This document shows positions 1 through 6,914 of a DNA stretch of 10,291 bases, piece by piece. This stretch comes from Candidatus Eiseniibacteriota bacterium (GTDB taxonomy: Bacteria; JAFGKV01), in assembly GCA_025453925.1 (NCBI GenBank), contig JALOPK010000159.1:1-10291 (forward strand), in the 5' to 3' direction. The notes beneath the pieces are model-generated. The model saw only the letters and a list, made by a program, of their open reading frames with translations. It was not told the DNA's origin and did no database searches. A program made the position numbers and the translations under genes. Each line of letters starts with the position of its first letter. The first letter of the stretch is position 1.

Positions 1-53
1 CGATGCCGTTCCGCGCCGCGCACCCCCACCCCCACTGAAGGCCATGCCCGCGC

Positions 54-58
54 GGAGG
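54..58 (+). promoter_or_regulatory. Shine-Dalgarno site of the PEBP gene
   Basis: GGAGG lies 5 nt before the ATG at 64. The in-frame GTG at 58 overlaps this site, so ATG 64 is the better start. Confidence 0.8.
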
Positions 59-63
59 TGTCA

Positions 64-642
64 ATGCCAGGCAGGGGAATCGAAGCCCTCCGAGTTCTTG
101 TCGCGCTTCTCATTGCCGCGGTCGCGTGCACGGCCGGTGGTGATCAAAGGGATCAGGTCGTGAAGGGCATTATCGTCACCAGCCCTGCCTTCAGGGACAG
201 CACCCCAATCCCCGGCCGGCACTCCTGTGACGGGGAGGACCTCTCTCCCCGCCTCGCGTGGATCGACCTTCCGGCCGGGACCCGGAATCTCGCGGTGATC
301 TGCGACGATCCCGACGCACCGGGAGGCAGGTGGGTCCATTGGGTGCTCTACAATATTCCCCCCGACGCGCCGGGTCTTTCCGAGGGGTTGCCCGCCTCGG
401 AGACCCTCAAGGATGGGAGTAGACAGGGTCTCAACGACTTCGGGCGAATCGGGTATGGGGGGCCGTGTCCGCCACGGAGATCTACGCATCGCTACTTCTT
501 CAGGGTCTACGCGTTGGACCAGGGGCTTGTCCTCGGTCCCCGCGCGACCGGGAAGACCCTGGAGCGGGCGATGGAGGGACACGTCCTCGGCTCGGGAACT
601 TTAATGGTAACTTTTCGCCGTACTGACAACGCCGACCACTGA
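64..642 (+). CDS. Exported PEBP / YbhB-YbcL-type Raf-kinase-inhibitor-like protein
   Basis: This is a 192-residue member of the phosphatidylethanolamine-binding protein superfamily, bacterial YbhB/YbcL branch. The family fold has a small anion- or ligand-binding pocket, and its bacterial role is poorly known. Visible family motifs are DDPDAP (residues 81-86), HWVLYNIP (92-99), GPCPP (133-137), HRYFFRVYALD (142-152) and GHVLGSGTL near the C-terminus, so the pocket looks intact. Residues 5-22 form a signal peptide ending in AVAC. That is a degenerate lipobox, so a lipid-anchored envelope protein is likely, though ordinary Sec secretion is possible. Start at ATG 64 is fixed by GGAGG 5 nt upstream. 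The gene stands alone and converges on the FN3 gene across a hairpin. Assignment to the family is firm; function and ligand are unknown. Confidence 0.92.
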   Translation: MPGRGIEALRVLVALLIAAVACTAGGDQRDQVVKGIIVTSPAFRDSTPIPGRHSCDGEDLSPRLAWIDLPAGTRNLAVICDDPDAPGGRWVHWVLYNIPPDAPGLSEGLPASETLKDGSRQGLNDFGRIGYGGPCPPRRSTHRYFFRVYALDQGLVLGPRATGKTLERAMEGHVLGSGTLMVTFRRTDNADH

Positions 643-666
643 CCCGCCGGACTTACCGTCACTGAA

Positions 667-703
667 GAAGGCCCAGGACACGCGGTCGGTGTCGTGGGCC
701 TTC
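667..703. terminator. Hairpin terminator between convergent genes
   Basis: The arms GAAGGCCCA (667-675) and TGGGCCTTC (695-703) pair perfectly over 9 bp. After a 1x1 G/G mismatch, an inner GACAC/GTGTC stem of 5 bp closes a 7-nt loop (682-688). It lies between the stops of two convergent genes (642 and 729) and could end transcription from both sides. Neither flank has a clear U-tract, so the mode of termination is inferred from structure and position. Confidence 0.6.
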
Positions 704-728
704 GACTATGCGCTCCCGAGGATATGGC

Positions 729-1298
729 CTACCGCTCGGTGGTGTTCTCCACAGCCGGGCCTCCCCGTTGTGCGACGGGGATGTTGGCGCCGAAATCTAG
801 TTCGCCGACAGCATTGGATGCCGGAGCGGTCTGGGAGGCGTTTCGTGCGATGCCGCGGAAGAAGTAGTTCAGCGCCTCATTGCCAATGCCTGCCGAGAAG
901 TCGTACTGGGTCGTCGGGGATGCCACGGTCTGCCACGGCGCGCCGGTAGGAGTGAAGAAGGCGGTGGTGCTTCGGTAGAGGTCGTACAGGGTCGCACCCG
1001 TCACTGCCGCCCACGAGAGGCGGGCACTCGTCGGACTCAGCTGCACGATGCTCATCACCATGGGGTTCAGGGCGCCGCCCCCGCCGGTCACCGCATGCCA
1101 GAAGCCGTGGTTGGTCTGATAGGCGCCCCCCGCGGAGATCCCGACGGGCGAACTCTGACCGGTCGTGCCGGTCACGACGTAGGCCCCGCCGGTCATCCTG
1201 GCGCCCCCGCCGGCAATCACCGACGGACCGACGACGTATTGAGCGCTGGCTGACACCGAGAGCAAGACGAGCAATGCTGCCAGGATGATAGTTCTCAC
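729..1298 (-). CDS. Small secreted protein with a GG-Y-GT-GQ/GFW module and an FN3-like domain
   Basis: This is a 189-residue secreted protein. Residues 1-19 form a clear Sec signal peptide (RTIILAALLVLLSVSASA, probable cleavage before QYVVG). Residues 22-69 hold the pattern GGGARMTGGAYVVTGTTGQ ... GGAYQTNHGFWH, which from memory recurs in secreted proteins of uncultured environmental bacteria. Residues 79-169 look like a fibronectin type III domain (SPTSARLSWAAVTGATLYDLYRS). The C-terminus carries SNAVGELDFGANIP, closely matching the tail of the broken gene at 6915-9193. The start is GTG 1296-1298, chosen because GGAGG lies 9 nt upstream and the signal peptide follows at once; a longer reading to 1376 only adds charged sequence before the signal. 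It lies 141 bp downstream of the aminotransferase on the same strand. No catalytic motif is visible; a structural or adhesive role is a guess. Confidence 0.82.
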   Translation of the reverse strand: MRTIILAALLVLLSVSASAQYVVGPSVIAGGGARMTGGAYVVTGTTGQSSPVGISAGGAYQTNHGFWHAVTGGGGALNPMVMSIVQLSPTSARLSWAAVTGATLYDLYRSTTAFFTPTGAPWQTVASPTTQYDFSAGIGNEALNYFFRGIARNASQTAPASNAVGELDFGANIPVAQRGGPAVENTTER

Positions 1299-1307
1299 GA
1301 CATCAGA

Positions 1308-1312
1308 CCTCC
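1308..1312 (-). promoter_or_regulatory. Shine-Dalgarno site of the small FN3 protein
   Basis: GGAGG on the minus strand, 9 nt before GTG 1296-1298. An ATG at 1301-1303 is closer but out of frame and hits TGA two codons later, so the GTG is the functional start. Confidence 0.6.
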
Positions 1313-1439
1313 GTGTGGGACGGACACGCGTATAGAACGTGGCAAACAAGATGGGGTCGTTGCCGCGCTGGCGCAAGGTCCGGCGAACCGATGCGGAGCG
1401 TCGAGACTCTCGGGTTACTTCTCTTTCTCATCGCACAAC

Positions 1440-2657
1440 CTACCGGACGTGGGCTCCCATGGCCTGTGCATATCGCTGCAGCCCGGTCGCCAGGGCATCC
1501 ATGGCCCGGTCGATTTCGCCGCAGTTCAGCACATAGGCCAGCCGGGCCTCATCTTGGCCCAGACCCGGCGTGGCGTAGAACCCGTTGGCCGGAGCGATCA
1601 TGACGGTGGTGCCTTCGTGCCGATGCTCCTTCAGGAGCCACGCGGCGAAATGGTCGGCATTGGCCACGGGAAGACGGGCGACCATGTAGAACGCTCCACC
1701 GGGGAGTCGACACTCCACGCCCATCTCCGTCAGGCGGCGATAGAGGAGCCTTCGCCGGCAATCGTACTCCTCGATCACCTTGTTGAAGTACTCCTGCGGG
1801 GTATCAACGGCGTTTCCCGCGGCGATCTGGTCAACGGTGGGCGGGCAGAGCCGTGCCTGCCCGAACCTGAGGATGGAGTTCATGAAGTCATGATTTCGCG
1901 AGAGGATGCACCCCACGCGCGCGCCGCAGGCGCTGTACCGCTTGGAGATGCTGTCGACCACGACGGCATTCTCGACTATCCCCTCAATCTCGAGGATGCT
2001 CACGTGTCTCTTCCCGTCGTAGACGAACTCCCTGTAGACCTCATCCGCGATGATGAAGAGGCCCCGGCGGCGTGCGATGGCGGCTACTCCCTCCAGTTCC
2101 TCCCTGGTGAAGACGGCTCCTGTTGGATTGCCTGGGCTGCAGAGGACTATGGCGCGGGTCTTCGGGCTCACCAGCGCCTCAAGCCGGTCCATTGATGGAA
2201 GCGCGAAGTTGTCTTCCAGCCGCGTGGTGAGGGCCTTCACCGACACGCCTGCCATCGTGGCGAAGCCGTTGTAGTTCGTGTAGAACGGCTCCGGCGTGAT
2301 GATCTCGTCGCCGTGGTCGGCGATGGCCATGAGCGTCAAGATGATCGCCTCGCTGCCGCCGGTGGTCACGAACACGTCACGCTCGCTGAGGGCAATACCC
2401 CACCGTTCGTAGTACGTGACGAGCTTCCTGATGTACCCGGGCAACCCCGCTGACGGGCCATACGGAAGCAGAGCGTCCGAGAACTCGCGGTAGCCGCGCA
2501 GCAACTCGGTCGGGCTCGCTATGTCCGGTTGCCCGATGTTCAAGTGGAAGACGTGGATTCCTTGCTCCTGCGCCTCCACGGCCAGGGAGTGCAGTTTCCG
2601 GATGGGCGAGGCGGGCATGGCCTTGCCCCGGAAGGATACCTCAGGTAGTCGTGCCAT
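1440..2657 (-). CDS. Class I/II pyridoxal-phosphate-dependent aminotransferase
   Basis: This is a 405-residue fold-type I PLP enzyme, a normal length for class I aminotransferases. It would move an amino group between an amino acid and a 2-oxo acid in the cytoplasm. Visible landmarks are LNIGQPD (39-45), the phosphate-binding GGSEA (100-104), SPGNPTG with the cofactor-contacting Asn177, ADEVYREF with Asp205 and Tyr208, the Schiff-base lysine Lys239 in SISKRYSACGARVG, and ARLAYVLN, whose Arg372 sits where the substrate carboxylate-binding arginine is expected. All catalytic residues are present. The lysine motif reads SKRYSACGARVG rather than the commoner SKxFxxxGxRxG with Trp or Met, which marks a subgroup, but substrate (aspartate, alanine, aromatic) cannot be told from sequence alone. 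The start ATG has GGAGG 5 nt upstream, inside the 3' end of a small overlapping reading frame. Confidence 0.93.
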   Translation of the reverse strand: MARLPEVSFRGKAMPASPIRKLHSLAVEAQEQGIHVFHLNIGQPDIASPTELLRGYREFSDALLPYGPSAGLPGYIRKLVTYYERWGIALSERDVFVTTGGSEAIILTLMAIADHGDEIITPEPFYTNYNGFATMAGVSVKALTTRLEDNFALPSMDRLEALVSPKTRAIVLCSPGNPTGAVFTREELEGVAAIARRRGLFIIADEVYREFVYDGKRHVSILEIEGIVENAVVVDSISKRYSACGARVGCILSRNHDFMNSILRFGQARLCPPTVDQIAAGNAVDTPQEYFNKVIEEYDCRRRLLYRRLTEMGVECRLPGGAFYMVARLPVANADHFAAWLLKEHRHEGTTVMIAPANGFYATPGLGQDEARLAYVLNCGEIDRAMDALATGLQRYAQAMGAHVR

Positions 2658-2948
2658 TCATTCCTCCATACGTGCGGGTCGACACGGTCATGAGCCAGGG
2701 AGCGGCAAGCTGCGCCGCAAGCTGGTGGGATGATTGTCCTCGCATTGCAGAATCCACCTCCTCCAGGATCTCGCCGAGTTCCTCGTCCGACTTGGCGGAA
2801 AGCACGGGCGCCAGAGGGCCGATCACAGCCGCCCAACGCAGGAGGAAGTCACGCAGAAGCCAGGCGGAACATGCGTTCACCACTTCACCACGATCCGCAG
2901 GTCCTGCAGATACGCCGATCGGTCGTTGTCGCCGCCCGGAGTGCTCAT
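2641..2948 (-). pseudogene. Small unknown gene upstream of and overlapping the aminotransferase, apparently frameshifted
   Basis: I do not recognise this protein. ATG 2946-2948 follows GGAG (2954-2957) with 5-nt spacing and reads 23 codons (MSTPGGDNDRSAYLQDLRIV..KW) to TGA at 2877-2879. A second frame, one base off, is open from there to TGA 2641-2643 with coding-like codons and a protein-like sequence: ACSAWLLRDFLLRWAAVIGP, then an acidic helix SDEELGEILEEVDSAMRG. Its only early start is GTG 2881-2883, which has no Shine-Dalgarno site. One added base near 2880-2885 would join the two into about 102 residues. The stop lies 17 bp inside the aminotransferase gene, so translational coupling is plausible. 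Alternatives are a short leader peptide plus a separate 80-residue protein, an assembly error, or chance frames. Confidence 0.4.
2663..2667 (-). promoter_or_regulatory. Shine-Dalgarno site of the aminotransferase
   Basis: GGAGG on the minus strand, 5 nt before the ATG at 2655-2657. It lies inside the last codons of the small upstream reading frame, so translation of the two may be coupled. Confidence 0.7.
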
Positions 2949-2970
2949 AGGCGCTCCAGGCATGGCCGGG

Positions 2971-2987
2971 GAATCCTCATGGGATTC
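2971..2987. promoter_or_regulatory. Perfect 6-bp inverted repeat, possible operator
   Basis: GAATCC (2971-2976), a 5-nt spacer TCATG, then GGATTC (2982-2987). It lies 23 bp before the probable start of the small minus-strand gene and about 120 bp before the plus-strand promoter-like element. A dimeric repressor or activator site is possible, but 6-bp arms also occur by chance. Confidence 0.25.
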
Positions 2988-3105
2988 ACAGTCTCGTTCG
3001 TTGATGCGAAGAACACATCCCTGGTCTCTGTTATCCGGCCTCGATCGCCAAGACACCCGAATTGAAGCCTGCCCGCGCTGCCCTTCGACAGCCGCGGCGG
3101 CCCTC

Positions 3106-3134
3106 TTGATAAGCCGTCAGGCCGGCATCATATT
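3106..3134 (+). promoter_or_regulatory. Putative sigma-70-type promoter of the regulator
   Basis: TTGATA (3106-3111, 5 of 6 to consensus), 17-bp spacer, CATATT (3129-3134, 4 of 6). It is the best promoter-like pair I found before the regulator and would give a leader of roughly 210 nt before ATG 3351. The match is by eye only. Confidence 0.35.
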
Positions 3135-3350
3135 CTCCAGTCCGCAGATCACAAATTGCATCGATTGCTGCCAGTGTCAACCGGTCCGGAGGAACCCCGT
3201 GGCCCCACCCTCACGCCGTGTCACCCAGTCGCTTGCACACGAACACATGCCCCTGGAGGCGGATTCTTGCTCGCGAAGGGACTCCTCCACGCTGCACAAG
3301 CTCCCTCAGTGGGGCGAGACCGGTACTCCACGAACGTACCGCCGCGAGTC

Positions 3351-6300
3351 ATGAGCGATCGTCGAGCCCCTCCCCTCTTGTGCACTCAAACCACGAGCGC
3401 GGGCCTGCTCCCGCGTGCGCGGCTTGTGACTCGCCCTGCACTCACTCGCCGCATTGTGCAGGCGGCACAGCGGCGACTCCTCCTGCTCTTGGCTCCTCCT
3501 GGGTTCGGCAAGTCGACAGCGCTGCTCCAAGCCGTTCCCGAACTCCAGGGGGTTCTGATTTGGCACGACGTTTCGGAGTCGGCTTCGACTCCTGCTGACG
3601 TGGTGGAGTCGGTACGAGGCGCGATAGACCCTGAGGGTCGGGATTCTCCAGTGGCTGCCGTTCTCGGCCCGGCCGCTGCCGCGCAGGTCGCGGCGGCGCT
3701 GATTCGGAAGAGCGAGACCCCATGTTGTCATCTTGTTGTAGACGGTCTGGACCGATCGCCCAACATCGTTCCCCTATTCAGGTTCATTAGATCTCTGGTT
3801 TCGGTTGCGCCAGAATCACTGCACATCATGGTGACCAGCACCACCCCACCGTCGTTCTCTCTGGGGACGCTGCGGCGCTCGGGAGACCTGGAAGTAGTGG
3901 GTGAAGATGCGTTGCGCTTCTCGGCGCGAGAGATAGAGGCGCTTCTGGAGCTTACCTGGCGACAGCGACCAACGCCTTTTGTTGTGCAGGCGGTAACTCG
4001 TCTCACGGCGGGGTGGCCTGCTGGGGTGGCACTCTTCCTGATGGGACACAAGGCGCCGCCAGCCCGAGAGGACGACGTGACCTCGACGAGTCTGGTGGAG
4101 GCAATCGATCCATCGGATCGGCTGGTGCTCTATGCTCTGGCGGCGGTGCCCTTCGTGAATCTCGGCACATTGGAACGTCTCACCGGAGAAGGAACCAGGG
4201 CGACGGCGCAGGAACTCATGAGTCGCGCTCCTGGCGCGTTCAGATCTACCGGAAGTGTAGTTGCGTTGGCCCCCGCATTGCGGCATGAGCTATGGAGCAT
4301 AGCAGAAGCCGAGCTACCACACGGGGACACGTCGGCTCTCCGGCTGAGGGCCGCAGCGTACTTGAGAGAGGAGGGCTGCCTGGAGGAGGCTTTAGGCCTC
4401 TTCGCGAGAGAGAGGGATGGCAACGCGGTGAACGATGTGCTCTCCCACATGGGGCTTTCATGGTCATTCCGCTGCGACCCAACTCGATTCTCGAGGATCA
4501 TGCCGGAGATCGAACGGCTTCCCACGCTATGTCCCGAGGGTCTGGTCGTGTGCGCCCGACATCATGCTCTTAATGGAGTCTATGAGCCCGCAGGGAGCCT
4601 GATCATCCGTGCGTGCGAGAGGGCTCAGGCATTTGCTGATCGCGTCTGGCTGCTCGCGTATCACGCCCACCTGCTCTCGCTGGAGGGCAGCGAGTCAGCC
4701 GACGAAGCGTGGGGGAAGGTGATGGCCACACTGGGGTCTCCCGACCCTGCGCACCCATGGCCCCTGGTTCTCGCCGGATCTCACCTCGTCAGGACCAACC
4801 GTCTGACGCAGGCGGCCCATGTCCTTGATCGGGTTCTCGGACTGCCTGGTCCATCGACGGATGATTGGGATGTCACCTGGGCGCTTACAATCAGAGCGGA
4901 ACTTGAAGTGAGGAGAGGCGGCTATGAACAGGCGCTGTCCGCGCTGGACGACGTGGCCGAGAGGGCGAAGAGTGTGGGCGCGCAAGCGGCAATCGTAGCC
5001 GGCAACCTGCGGGCCCGAGTCGAGGCGCTTCGGGGGGCCTTGCATCGTGCGGTCGAGCTGGGGACCGAGTCCTTCGAGTCGGCCGTCCGCGTCGATCTTC
5101 TCTCCGACGCGGCCATCTTCGCCGCACGCCTCGCGCGATGGGCGATCTGGGAGGGTGATTGCGATGCCGCGCGAGTGTGGGCAGAGCGTGCACAGCAGCT
5201 CACCGAGCGCACGAAGTCCACCGGCGTCCGGCGCTCGATTCTTGTCGTCCGTGGCACGCTCTCGTGGCTTTCCGGCGCAGAGGACGAGGCGCGTGGCTTT
5301 CTATCCACGGCGTATGCCCTACCCCGGGTTGACAGATTCGAGGACCTCTGGGATGATCTGCTCCTCGCCCTCGTCGCGTTCAGAACGGGGCATGAGGATC
5401 TGGGGCGAGAGCTCCTCGATGGCGTCCTTGCGGAGGCCTCCGGCGCGGAGCTCCTGCATCTGACGGTGAACGCGCTCCTGCTACGCGCATCACAGCGCAC
5501 CGCCGGCAAGGATACGGATAGTGCCCGAGCCGATCTTGATGCAGCGCGTGGAATACTCGGCAACCGGGCCTTCCAGTTCATGCCTGCGGCAGATGCATCG
5601 ATGATGACCGTGCTCTCCGGCGAGCTCGCCGCAGGGCGCCGAGATGCAGCATGGCTGGCCGCGTTTCGATTCCCGCAGTACCGGCCCTGCGCGACGTCCA
5701 AGACAGGAGTATCGGTGGGGATCAACACCCTTGGCCCGCTAGAGCTCACCATTGTGTGCGCGCCGATTGACAGCGCCGTCTGGCGCAATCACAGGAAGTC
5801 GCGCCTTCTGTTCGAGCTCTTGCTGGCTTCGCAGGCCTACCGCGCATCCTCCGATGAGATCATGGAGTACCTGTGGCCTGACGTTCCAATGGAACGGGCG
5901 AGGCACCGGCTGGAGTGTGCCGCAAGCTCCCTGCGCAGCGTCTTCAGGAAGGCCCTTGTCGATGATTCCGTACAGGTGCTCTTCGAGCCCCCGTTCTACC
6001 GTCTTGGGTTCGGAGAGAACGTATCCCTCTCTCACGTCATGTTCGAGTCGGTAGCTCAGGCGGGGTTGCGAGAAGCTCGTGGTGGTCAGGAGCGCGCCGG
6101 TGTAGACAAGCTTCGACAGGCCGCAGGCATCTATGCTGGGGTGTTCCTGGAGGATGCCCTGTTCGAGAGGTTCACCGACCTGACGCGCCAGCGACTCGCT
6201 GACCTCCACGAAGAAGTCGTAACCTGCCTGGCGGCGATACCCGCGGTGGAGCCGAGCGAGCGGCTCGCACTCTGGGAGGGCGTGCTGCGGGTCGACCCGT

Positions 6301-6476
6301 TCAACGAGACAGCCTACCAGCAACTCATAGCATTAGCTCTTGACAGGCGAATGCATGGAATCGCTGCGGGCTACTTCAGGGCGATGAAGAGGCGTCTCTG
6401 CGAGGAACTCCAGCTACCGCTACCAAGATGGGCTCACGCCCTTGGGAGGCTTCTCGGGAGTAGCGCGGAGTCGTAG
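3351..6476 (+). CDS. Large transcriptional regulator: MalT-like STAND ATPase, TPR-like middle, C-terminal SARP winged helix and BTAD
   Basis: This is a 1041-residue signal-integrating regulator. The N-terminus is MalT-like: LLPRARLVTRP (19-29), Walker A APPGFGKST (48-56), Walker B LVVDGLD (128-134), a sensor segment IMVTSTTPPSF (159-169), LRFSAREIEALL (about 188-199) and TAGWPAGVALFL (219-230). Residues from about 400 to 780 are helical and Ala/Leu/Arg-rich, as in TPR or MalT sensor regions. From residue 791 (INTLGPLELTI) comes a SARP/OmpR-like winged helix with YLWPDVP near Trp842, then a bacterial transcriptional activator domain (about 890 to the end; WEGVLRVDPFNETAYQQLIA). In this family ATP binding, oligomerisation and effector sensing control DNA binding. 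Start at ATG 3351 fits where MalT-type homology begins; a frame open from 3156 adds only low-complexity sequence. Its Shine-Dalgarno site is poor. Effector and targets are unknown. Confidence 0.88.
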   Translation: MSDRRAPPLLCTQTTSAGLLPRARLVTRPALTRRIVQAAQRRLLLLLAPPGFGKSTALLQAVPELQGVLIWHDVSESASTPADVVESVRGAIDPEGRDSPVAAVLGPAAAAQVAAALIRKSETPCCHLVVDGLDRSPNIVPLFRFIRSLVSVAPESLHIMVTSTTPPSFSLGTLRRSGDLEVVGEDALRFSAREIEALLELTWRQRPTPFVVQAVTRLTAGWPAGVALFLMGHKAPPAREDDVTSTSLVEAIDPSDRLVLYALAAVPFVNLGTLERLTGEGTRATAQELMSRAPGAFRSTGSVVALAPALRHELWSIAEAELPHGDTSALRLRAAAYLREEGCLEEALGLFARERDGNAVNDVLSHMGLSWSFRCDPTRFSRIMPEIERLPTLCPEGLVVCARHHALNGVYEPAGSLIIRACERAQAFADRVWLLAYHAHLLSLEGSESADEAWGKVMATLGSPDPAHPWPLVLAGSHLVRTNRLTQAAHVLDRVLGLPGPSTDDWDVTWALTIRAELEVRRGGYEQALSALDDVAERAKSVGAQAAIVAGNLRARVEALRGALHRAVELGTESFESAVRVDLLSDAAIFAARLARWAIWEGDCDAARVWAERAQQLTERTKSTGVRRSILVVRGTLSWLSGAEDEARGFLSTAYALPRVDRFEDLWDDLLLALVAFRTGHEDLGRELLDGVLAEASGAELLHLTVNALLLRASQRTAGKDTDSARADLDAARGILGNRAFQFMPAADASMMTVLSGELAAGRRDAAWLAAFRFPQYRPCATSKTGVSVGINTLGPLELTIVCAPIDSAVWRNHRKSRLLFELLLASQAYRASSDEIMEYLWPDVPMERARHRLECAASSLRSVFRKALVDDSVQVLFEPPFYRLGFGENVSLSHVMFESVAQAGLREARGGQERAGVDKLRQAAGIYAGVFLEDALFERFTDLTRQRLADLHEEVVTCLAAIPAVEPSERLALWEGVLRVDPFNETAYQQLIALALDRRMHGIAAGYFRAMKRRLCEELQLPLPRWAHALGRLLGSSAES

Positions 6477-6484
6477 ATCACCCA

Positions 6485-6616
6485 TCATATCGCGCACACG
6501 CGCCGCCCAGGTTCTCTGGAGCAACATCCGGCGTAGTGGTGCTTGATGCCACCCACCTCCGGCAGCATCCAACAGGCATCGGGACGCATACGGGGGAAGC
6601 AGTCGGCAGGATTCAT
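6485..6616 (-). CDS. Possible small Cys/His-containing protein, weak candidate
   Basis: An ATG-started frame of 43 residues, not recognised. It contains five cysteines and a KHHYAGCC segment, and its codons look fairly GC3-rich. The upstream AGGA at 8-nt spacing is a poor Shine-Dalgarno site. The stop lies 8 bp from the stop of the convergent regulator. It could easily be a chance frame in GC-rich DNA. Confidence 0.15.
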   Translation of the reverse strand: MNPADCFPRMRPDACWMLPEVGGIKHHYAGCCSREPGRRVCAI

Positions 6617-6720
6617 GTTGATCGGTCCTGCCCTGGGAGGAAGAAGCCATCGGCCCCGTGCCAGCAACCCAGCCCCACCGCTCTCCCTCGTGCCTGATCT
6701 CACCCCCGTCGTCTCGCAGC

Positions 6721-6751
6721 TGTTGCTGGGGTCACCCGACCCCCCGCAACA
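6721..6751. terminator. Strong hairpin between convergent genes
   Basis: Outer arms TGTTGC (6721-6726) and GCAACA (6746-6751) pair over 6 bp. Inner arms GGGGTC (6728-6733) and GACCCC (6738-6743) pair over 6 bp around the loop ACCC, with a small T/CC internal bulge. It is flanked by convergent genes (stops at 6476 and 6915) and has no U-tract on either side, like the hairpin at 667-703. Bidirectional termination or 3'-end protection is inferred. Confidence 0.55.
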
Positions 6752-6914
6752 TGGGCTCATGTCTGCCCAAGTTCTTCAGCTCGGCACACGATGCGTTGGC
6801 GTGATGCCGGGTCACCACACAACGAGGAATCCTGCCATGGACGCCCAGACAGGGGTGTATGGCCGGATTCGCAACGTGGTTCTTGGTTCGCCTTGTGCTG
6901 ACTGGATCCTCCCC

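Larger units (their letters stand above)
2949..3350. other. Divergent intergenic control region
   Basis: About 400 bp separate the minus-strand aminotransferase unit from the plus-strand regulator. I see no convincing gene here: the plus-strand frames crossing it are rich in Arg, Ser, Pro and His with no recognisable motif. It holds an inverted repeat (2971-2987) and a plus-strand promoter-like element (3106-3134). No clear minus-strand promoter is visible. Confidence 0.5.
6477..6914. other. Intergenic region between convergent genes
   Basis: About 440 bp lie between the regulator stop and the stop of the minus-strand sialidase-like gene. The clear feature is the hairpin at 6721-6751. A plus-strand frame (6543-6959) shows no motif and runs into the opposite gene. 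A short minus-strand frame at 6485-6616 is listed separately as a weak candidate. Confidence 0.5.

Noticed and set aside
17-36. C-rich run CACCCCCACCCCCAC before the first gene
   Set aside because: Only two G-runs on the opposite strand, too few for a G-quadruplex; no regulatory pattern.
1449-2195. 248-residue plus-strand open frame opposite the aminotransferase
   Set aside because: Entirely antisense to an enzyme with all catalytic residues; no Shine-Dalgarno site or family motif.
3156-3350. Extended N-terminus of the regulator from ATG 3156
   Set aside because: The 65 extra residues look non-coding, and MalT-type similarity begins just after ATG 3351.
2734-3354. 206-residue plus-strand open frame before the regulator
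   Set aside because: Arg/Ser/His-rich, no recognisable motif, crosses the promoter-like element and overlaps the regulator start.
4922-5788. 288-residue minus-strand open frame opposite the regulator
   Set aside because: Ser/Arg/Ala-rich with no motif, fully antisense to a recognised multi-domain protein; a GC-rich shadow frame.
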